Below are positions 17,950 through 22,500 of a stretch of DNA of 22,500 nucleotides, in pieces. The position numbers and the translations under genes are program-made. This DNA comes from Prorocentrum cordatum (taxonomy: Eukaryota > Sar > Dinophyceae > Prorocentrales > Prorocentraceae): contig CAUYUJ010001376.1 in NCBI GenBank assembly GCA_963575745.1, positions 62,501 to 85,000 on the forward strand. The letters run 5' to 3'. Position 1 is the first letter of the stretch, and each line of letters starts with the position of its first letter. Below the pieces are notes generated by a model that was not told the DNA's origin, made no database searches, and saw only the letters and a list, made by a program, of their open reading frames with translations.

Positions 17950-18460
17950 CCTTGCAAAAAATAAGGCAAAGTGGACATTTCTTGTTCTAACATAACCAAA
18001 CTTCAAGAATCCCTTGCAAAAAATAAGGTAAAGTGGACATTCGCGCGCGCAAGACGAAATCCTTCCAAAACCTTAGTGTTCGTAGCGATTTTAACATAAA
18101 AACATCAAAAAACCAATGGTTTTTCAAAAAAAAAGTGTCAAAATTTCATCCCGCGCGCTCTTGCGGATTTGTAGGAAACCCAACACTTTTTAAACATTTC
18201 TGTCAAACGGGCTTTTGCGAGCAACTTTTTCACGTGCTTCGAACTTCTCCAACAACGGTTGCGCACCTGCCAGGGCCATCATCCCTGTCAAATAATACCA
18301 TGCGGGACACATTCGTTTTTTCTTCGCGCGCGCACGCCGAAATCTTCAAAAACCATTGGGTTTCTTAGGAATTTTAGCACCGCGCAACATAAAATCATAC
18401 GAATCGCACCGTAGGTCCTCGAAAAACATCTGTACGAATTTTCAAAATTTCTACCCGCGC
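17950..18460 (+). repeat. AT-richer nested direct repeats
   Basis: CTTGCAAAAAATAAGG-AAAGTGGACATT occurs at about 17953 and 18013 (60 bases apart). A longer unit starts TCGCGCGCGCA at 18041 and again at 18324 (offset 283): GACGAAATCCTTCCAAAACC versus GCCGAAATCTTCAAAAACCA, then TTTTAACATAAAA versus CAACATAAAATCAT, then TCAAAATTTCATCCCGCGCG versus TCAAAATTTCTACCCGCGCG. Copies have diverged and differ by small indels. No open frame of interest. Confidence 0.8.
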
Positions 18461-18782
18461 GCGGAACACGTTACCACCAAAAACCAGTACAGGTGTCCAG
18501 TGTTGGAACAGGGGGAAAAGTCGTATACTAAGCTAGCGTCCAGAAAATGTTACCACAACAAGTCACTGTACCCATGCGCCAGTGTAGTAGCCACGGTCGT
18601 CCGCAGGCCACGAAGTGAAGTGTCCGAACGTCATAGGGCGGGAAGCTGGGTGTGGGTGGTGGCGAAGAGTCGTTTGGAAATGTGGTAGAGCTTGAACCGG
18701 CCTCCCCACAAAGTGGGGGTATCGGCGGGCGTCGTATGAAAACCCTGGCACTGGTGAGAACGGAGTGTCCCCACGTGCTAGT
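18461..18782. other. low-copy DNA, no gene recognised
   Basis: Nothing further seen on either strand. Confidence 0.4.
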
Positions 18783-18804
18783 AATTGTTGTTGTTGTTGT
18801 TGTT
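18783..18804 (+). repeat. short (TTG)n run
   Basis: Seven uninterrupted TTG units. Confidence 0.9.
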
Positions 18805-19179
18805 CCTCCATGTCCGCGTTTGCTTCTCATTCTTCGATTTCGATGTCGGACCGCTTCGCGGGTGCCGATCTCGAGCCGACGTGCCCGATTCCAACCGATG
18901 CGGGTTTAGATTCCGATGCTTCGCGTGAAAGAATGGGGGCGAAAGGGAGGATAACGGAGGGAGGCGGGAGGGAGGGAGGGGGGAGGAAGAGGGAGAAGGG
19001 ATCGGGCAGGGTTTGGACGAGGATAGATCCATTCCAGAGCGTCCCGGAACGCTTTCTCAGATCGTTCCAGAATGCTTCCTTGGCTTCCCTTTAGGACAGA
19101 GAAAATTTGAGCATCGACACATTCGTCGCGTCGTACTCGTAAGTCATATCGTGGTCGTAGTCTTAATGTAGTCGTAACG
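18805..19179. other. low-copy DNA with a GGGA-rich stretch
   Basis: GGGAGGCGGGAGGGAGGGAG at about 18959-18978 is G-rich enough for a G-quadruplex. TTCCAGAGCGTCCCGGAACG and a second TTCCAGAATG lie at 19031-19072. No gene recognised. Confidence 0.45.
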
Positions 19180-19192
19180 TAGTCGTAGTCGT

Positions 19193-19224
<32 letters not shown>

Positions 19225-19232
19225 ACGTCGTT
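19180..19232 (+). repeat. (GTC)n microsatellite
   Basis: GTCGTAGTCGTCGTCGTCGC and further GTC units, ending in GTCGACGTCG. Confidence 0.93.
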
Positions 19233-19520
19233 GCGGGTGCCTTGGAGAAATAATTATTTTCTCTATTGGCGGAGCCCGTCCGTCAATAAGGTCGCCGAAA
19301 ATATAATACGTTTCCAACAAACGGGGGTTTCTAAAGAGCAATTGCGCTTAACCCTAATAATACAAAAACGTCGTGGTTTGACTTAGGTCCCCGTCTTGCA
19401 TCAAGGATCCCAAGTCTGGGCGGTTTGGTTTGATACATCCCCAGAAGAGACCCCCTATCCCTAATGTTATTGGCCCTCCTAATATCGCTAATCCGATTCC
19501 TCAGGATTGAGCACTGATGA
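19233..19520. other. low-copy AT-richer DNA
   Basis: No gene or repeat recognised. Confidence 0.4.
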
Positions 19521-19770
19521 CTCGAAGACTCGCGCGATGGACGTTGTTTGCGACCGGCCAGGGACATATGTATCAACTGAGGAGGTCCAAAGGGGGGAAT
19601 GGCTCGGCATAGCACAAGATTTGTCGGATGACGGGAAGCGCGCTGAAACTCGAAGAGTCGCGTGATGGACGGTGTACACGGGCCCGGAGGGACACTATTT
19701 ATCAAGTGGACGGGGTCCAGGTGAGAAGTGGTGGCGTGGTTGCTCCGTGATTTGTGACGTAGCGGATTAG
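19521..19770 (+). repeat. 128-bp tandem duplication
   Basis: ACTCGAAGACTCGCGCGATG at 19520 and ACTCGAAGAGTCGCGTGATG at 19648 start two units 128 bases apart. Further shared blocks are ATGTATCAACTGAGGAGGTC versus ATTTATCAAGTGGACGGGGTC, and GATTTGTCGGATGACGGGAA versus GATTTGTGACGTAGCGG. The copies have diverged by substitutions. Confidence 0.85.
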
Positions 19771-19774
19771 AAGC

Positions 19775-20155
19775 TATGCGTTTCGCTTGAGACATCTTCA
19801 CAACGTCCAATGTGCGTATCGCATGAGACGTCATTATAACCTGGGAATGTCGAAATCGCTGGCGTAATCTCTGGATCTTTGAAAATCGAGCTCTCGCTCG
19901 AGACATCATCATAGCATGAAGGTGTTGAAATAGCTTCCGAAACCTTTGGATCTTAGAACATAGAGCCCTCGCCTGAGACATCCTGAAATTGTCAAGTAGC
20001 TGTTGTACGACATCTTTTGGGGGCGCTCTTGGAGGATCCCCAAGATGCCCAAGAAGCGAAATCATTTAACAACCAATGGTCTGGCAATACTTATGTTCAA
20101 CCGTAAGCGTTTCGCTAGGGACATCCTCAAAACACTGCCTTCAAGAGGTTCTTCG
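19775..20155 (-). repeat. compound module copy 1: 75-bp repeat array
   Basis: GCTCTCGCTCGAGACATC-like landmarks at about 19789, 19825, 19900, 19975 and 20119 give mainly 75-bp units with CTTTGGATCTTxGAAAAT and ATGAAGGTGTTGAAAT blocks. After it come CTTGGAGGATCCCCAAGATG and ATCATTTAACAACCAATG, matched in copy 2. Since 75 is 25 codons, a minus-strand frame stays open and reads a 25-residue repeat such as MSRARARFSKIQRLRQRF; whether this is translated is unknown. Confidence 0.85.
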
Positions 20156-20189
20156 TAACATCAGGTCATGATAAACTGCCGATGATTCC

Positions 20190-20645
20190 GTTGTTGATGA
20201 TGATGATGATGATGCTGATGCTGATGTTGTTGTTGATGATGATGATGATGATGATGACAATGTTTAGGATGACGATGCTGATGATGCTGATGCTGATGCC
20301 GATGCCGATGCCGATGTCGATGCCGATGCCGATGACGCTTGTGATGCCGACGCTGATGCTTGCGCTGATTATGTTGCTGATGATGGTGGAAGTGAGGTTG
20401 ATGGTTCTTGTTAATGGTGGTGTTGTTGATGATGTTGCTGCTGATGGTGATGATGACAATGTTGATGTGATAGTGTTGTTGGTGATGGTGACGGTGACGA
20501 TGAGAATGGCGACGACGAGGACGAGGATGACGACGACGACGACGACGACGAGGTGGACTAGGACGAAGATGCTGATGATGATGCTGATGTTGATGTTGAT
20601 GTTGATGCTGCTGATGATGATTATGATGATGATGATGATGATGCA

Positions 20646-20715
<70 letters not shown>

Positions 20716-20729
20716 GTGATGATGATGCT

Positions 20730-20760
<31 letters not shown>

Positions 20761-20805
20761 CTGACGATGATGATGATGATGACGACGCTGATGTTGATGT
20801 TGACG
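20190..20805 (+). repeat. compound module copy 1: GAT/CTG microsatellite
   Basis: Interrupted GATGATGATGCTGATGTTGA-type units, with GAC and GTT variants (20470-20560) and a near-perfect GAT stretch at about 20630-20714. Hist, Ile and Met runs are by-products. Confidence 0.95.
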
Positions 20806-20990
20806 GTAAGATGATGACCGTGAGGGTGGGACGGAGGAAATTGTAGGAAAACAGAAGAGTGAGGAGGAGAACCAGGAACAGGCCTGTGAGCGTTCGGGGA
20901 GCGCGCCTCCGTAGGCATCCGCTGTGGACCCTCGGGGAGCTCGCCCACAATATACATGTGCTCGTGCTTGTGCTGCTTGTTCTTGCACAG
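20806..20990 (+). repeat. compound module copy 1: unique tail
   Basis: GAGTGAGGAGGAGAACCAGG, AACAGGCCTGTGAGCGTTCG, GCTGTGGACCCTCGGGGAGC and TCGCCCACAATATACATGTG match, in order, the tail at 21800-21965. The tail follows the microsatellite in both copies. Confidence 0.85.
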
Positions 20991-21039
20991 CTCCTCGCTT
21001 TCACGCGCTTACGGCTCATGCCAAGAAAAAGGCTTACAC

Positions 21040-21545
21040 AATGAGCATCTCGCCCCCGAGACATCCTCACAACATCGAGGTGTTGGCGCCCATCACGTGG
21101 GCGTTTCGCTCGAGACACCCTCACAACATGGGGATGTTGGACTCGCTGCCGCAATCTTCGTATCCTCGAGAGTGGGGCTCTGGCTAGAGACATCCTCGAA
21201 CACACGACATGTCGGAGGCTATCGTTTCCGACCTCGGTTCTTCACAAGGAGCGTTTCGCATCAGAGGTCCTCACAAACCGGGGATATTGACATCGTTGGC
21301 ATAATTTTCGGATTTTCGAAAAAGAGGCTTTCGCCTGAGACATCCTCGACACACATAGATATCAGAAGATGTGTTTGCCCATATCTTTTTTTGAGGTTTC
21401 TTGGAGGACCCCCAGGACAGCAGAAAACGCGAAAGCATTGAATCAACCAGTGTTGTTTTTCAACACGTTTCAACAACAAGCGTTGTGCTCGAGACATCCT
21501 CAACACATGCCTTTGGACGGATCTTTGAAAACACCATATCATGAT
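21040..21545 (-). repeat. compound module copy 2: 75-bp repeat array
   Basis: CGAGACATCCTCACAACATC-type landmarks at about 21058, 21112, 21187, 21264, 21336 and 21491. It is followed by TTCTTGGAGGACCCCCAGGA and GCATTGAATCAACCAGTG, the counterparts of 20027-20080 in copy 1. Units again average 75 bp with some shorter or longer. ATCATGATGAATTTTCTTAC leads into the microsatellite. Confidence 0.85.
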
Positions 21546-21559
21546 GAATTTTCTTACTA

Positions 21560-21623
21560 TAATGACGATGCTGGCGATGATGCTGATGCTGACGCTGCTG
21601 ATGATGATGCAGATGATGATGAT

Positions 21624-21654
<31 letters not shown>

Positions 21655-21695
21655 ATGATGATCATGATCATGATCATGATCGTGATTATGCTGCT

Positions 21696-21740
<45 letters not shown>

Positions 21741-21795
21741 GATGATGCTGGTGTGGTTTGTGATGGTTATGGTGACGATGACGACGAAATAGATG
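21560..21795 (+). repeat. compound module copy 2: GAT/CTG microsatellite
   Basis: GATGCTGATGCTGACGCTGC, then GAT, CTG and a small ATCATGATCATGATCATGAT palindromic patch at about 21658-21680, then GAT again. Shorter than in copy 1. Confidence 0.95.
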
Positions 21796-21965
21796 ATGCT
21801 TTACTAGTGACGGGGACGGGTCACACTAGAGGCGTACAGAGGAGTGAGGAGAATCAGGGACAGGTTTGTTAATATTCGGACAGCGCGTGTCCATAAATAT
21901 CCCGTGTGGACTGTCAGGGAGCTTGCCTACAAATTATTCGTGCCCGTGGGGGTGCCCGCGGGGGG
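21796..21965 (+). repeat. compound module copy 2: unique tail
   Basis: GAGTGAGGAGAATCAGGGAC, AGGTTTGTTAATATTCGGAC, GTGTGGACTGTCAGGGAGCT and TGCCTACAAATTATTCGTGC align with 20864-20965. Confidence 0.85.
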
Positions 21966-22282
21966 GCTGGTTCTGGCCACGACACCGGACCTGGTCAGAC
22001 GTCCTCGCGATGTGGTCTGGCAGTGTCAGACCTCATCGTGGTGGTCCCTGGCAGCGTCTGCTCTCGCAGCGCATGGGGGCTACCATCGGCGCGCCCGAAT
22101 CGAACTGGCGGAATTTCGCGGTCGCCCGCTGGCGCGAATCATCCTTCGGGGCGCGTCCAGCGTTGATGCGGTGCGACAGCAGCGGCTTGCGCGTTGGCGT
22201 TGGGCCCCCACGGGCACCCCCAGAGCCGCGCACTAAAGGTCATTCTCGTCCGTGGTCACTGTTGCGTGCCACCGAATTTCTT
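21966..22282. other. low-copy DNA, no gene recognised
   Basis: A 130-codon frame (21844-22236) and a 162-codon frame (21866-22354) overlap here in different registers. Both begin in the repeated tail and neither shows a domain I recognise, so I do not call a gene. Confidence 0.45.
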
Positions 22283-22485
22283 TTGCCGGATCGATCTGTG
22301 AGGGTCCCGGGGCCCGAGTTGGGCTCGGGACGGTCGAAATGGGTACGGAAATAATGGGTACGATGCCCATCAGCAGCTCCTGTTCCTTTCGAACCGAACT
22401 CGCTGCCCCTGCCGCAACAGGAGGTTGTTCATCGCAGACGTCGCCTGCCCAACAGCGGCCGCCGTCGCTCTTGGGCAACATAGGG
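22283..22485 (+). repeat. dispersed repeats E and A (copy 2)
   Basis: GCCGGATCGATCTGTGAGGG (family E) runs into GGGACGGTCGAAATGGGTAC, AATAATGGGTACGA, CTCGCTGCCCCTGCCG, CCAACAGCGGCCGCCGTCGC and CTTGGGCAAC (family A, compare 1025-1210). The contiguity suggests E and A are parts of one element whose left half is diverged at copy 1. It may continue past the window edge. Confidence 0.7.
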
Positions 22486-22500
22486 TGTCGGGCACTGCTC

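Noticed and set aside
21844-22354. Two overlapping frames of 130 and 162 codons
   Set aside because: They begin in the duplicated tail of the compound module, overlap in different registers, and show no recognised domain.

Overview
This window looks like repeat-saturated, gene-poor nuclear DNA of a eukaryote. I found no bacterial-style genes, no rRNA, no clear tRNA and no CRISPR array. The best clue to the organism is a degenerate array on the minus strand at about 13.0-13.9 kb. Translated in pieces it gives ISYNAGISSC, ILSYNAVSVC and CEKAG/WQQ-like strings, which resemble the PPR repeats that are very abundant in dinoflagellates such as Symbiodiniaceae. GC-rich sequence without CpG depletion, many microsatellites and many minisatellite families fit that idea but do not prove it. 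I rate a dinoflagellate or related alga as likely and everything else about the source as open.

Layout. 0-0.4 kb: a (GGA)n purine tract. 0.4-2.16 kb: GC-rich low-copy DNA with two dispersed repeats. 2.16-3.06 kb: a CA/CG tract. 3.2-3.4 kb: a (CAT)n tract. 3.8-5.7 kb: TA and ATTT runs and an 18-copy array of about 90 bp units. 5.78-7.26 kb: a satellite of about 101 bp with a 605-bp six-monomer higher-order repeat. 8.0-8.7 kb: an array of about 83 bp units. 8.7-12.5 kb: low-copy DNA carrying several dispersed repeats, a possible tRNA-derived element, a (CAG)n tract and hairpins. 12.6-12.8 kb: a strong inverted repeat. 13.0-13.9 kb: the PPR-like relic. 14.1-15.1 kb: a (GAT)n tract abutting a (GAG)n tract. 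15.8-16.0 kb: an 11-bp tandem array. 16.17-16.44 kb: a clear MITE-like element with terminal inverted repeats and TA flanks. 16.8-17.0 kb: one short ORF that reads like protein. 17.9-18.5 kb: an AT-richer direct repeat. 19.5-21.97 kb: a compound duplicated module (75-bp repeat array, GAT/CTG microsatellite, unique tail) present twice.

Protein coding. Almost all long open frames here are by-products of stop-free microsatellites. Only the PPR-like relic and a 63-codon ORF have any protein-like character, and neither is a confident gene. The informative content is repeat architecture: at least six dispersed families appear two or three times in 22.5 kb, and several tandem arrays seem to have been copied together with their flanks.
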